Of a stretch of DNA of 64,000 nucleotides, positions 63,929 through 64,000 are shown one piece after another; within the stretch, counting starts at the first letter, position 1; each line of letters begins with the position of its first letter. This DNA comes from Vibrio azureus (GTDB taxonomy: Bacteria; Pseudomonadota; Gammaproteobacteria; Enterobacterales; Vibrionaceae). The notes below the pieces were generated by a model. It did not search any database. It had not been told where the DNA came from and saw only the letters and a program-made list of their open reading frames with translations. The translations under genes and the position numbers were made by a program. The stretch is from assembly GCF_002849855.1 (NCBI RefSeq), contig NZ_CP018616.1, positions 1,488,001-1,552,000 on the forward strand. Reading direction: 5' to 3'.

Positions 63929-64000
63929 GTATACTCTGTCCTTTTAATTGCGCGCATTTATCCTGTATGCGTAATAAGCCAGCAATTGTGAATATGCTTA

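Noticed and set aside
1..64000. tRNA or rRNA genes
   Set aside because: I saw no tRNA-like cloverleaf with the GTTCGA-type T-loop or any rRNA stretch. A tRNA search program would settle this.

Overview
The window reads as chromosome I of a Vibrio species, around the replication terminus. Support comes from Vibrio-type gene content (nagK, a DUF2960 protein, ttcA, a DUF2987 protein, matP, lonH, fabA, rmf, a DUF3466 protein, uup), a complete ccoNOQP oxidase cluster, a chromosome-I-type dif site at 37638-37665, and an f237/VGJ-like filamentous phage inserted at that site. I cannot name the species from sequence alone.

Layout. 1-6.2 kb: a truncated sterol-desaturase-family hydroxylase, a DTW-domain tRNA modification enzyme, N-acetylglucosamine kinase, a PhnA/YjdM zinc-ribbon protein, a DUF2960 protein and mobA-mobB. 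5.3-8.6 kb: a two-gene operon coupling a membrane-anchored ATPase to an MscS-like channel. 8.8-15.5 kb: the ABC-F protein YbiT, an HBM-type chemoreceptor, a hybrid histidine kinase and the sirtuin CobB. 15.6-20.8 kb: spermidine/putrescine uptake (potA-potB-potC-potD) plus a second potD with its own transcription unit. 21-26.7 kb: a membrane protein, a Bax-like glucosaminidase, a DUF2987 protein, ttcA, uspE and fnr; fnr has a perfect FNR box in front of it. 26.8-33.9 kb: the cbb3 oxidase genes ccoN-O-Q-P with the assembly genes ccoH-ccoI-ccoS and a TauE/SafE-like protein. This is an oxygen-limited respiration block next to its regulator. 34.1-37.5 kb: a small membrane protein and a FIST-domain sensor paired with a hybrid kinase.

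37.6-50.5 kb is the accessory core. An inovirus prophage (A) lies between dif and a second dif-like site at 47677-47705. It carries a repressor with three operator-like sites, a RstA-type replication protein, a ssDNA-binding-like protein, a major coat protein, very small membrane proteins, a pIII-like adsorption protein, a pVI-like protein, Zot/pI and a DUF3653 regulator. An AT-rich PIN-like (DUF4935) gene is inserted as cargo between the zot end and the att site. Immediately to the right, an ISNCY-type insertion sequence sits 4 bp past the att site and separates prophage A from a decayed tandem copy (B), which is itself interrupted by a transposase fragment and a small gene.

50.5-55.6 kb: a small DNA-binding-like protein, a divergent pair resembling a type III secretion effector (with four near-identical 42-bp repeats) and its CesT-like chaperone, an unknown secreted protein, a DUF2726 protein and a secreted trypsin-like protease. 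55.8-64 kb returns to core genome: a tiny unrecognised ORF, a DUF3634 protein, matP, lonH, fabA, rmf, a DUF3466 protein, uup and a glutaredoxin-like protein.

The strongest candidates for something undescribed are the PIN-like cargo gene of the filamentous prophage, the orphan effector/chaperone pair, and the dif-adjacent architecture: a repressor whose stop codon comes from dif, a 42-bp perfect palindrome beside dif, and a matS match inside the phage.
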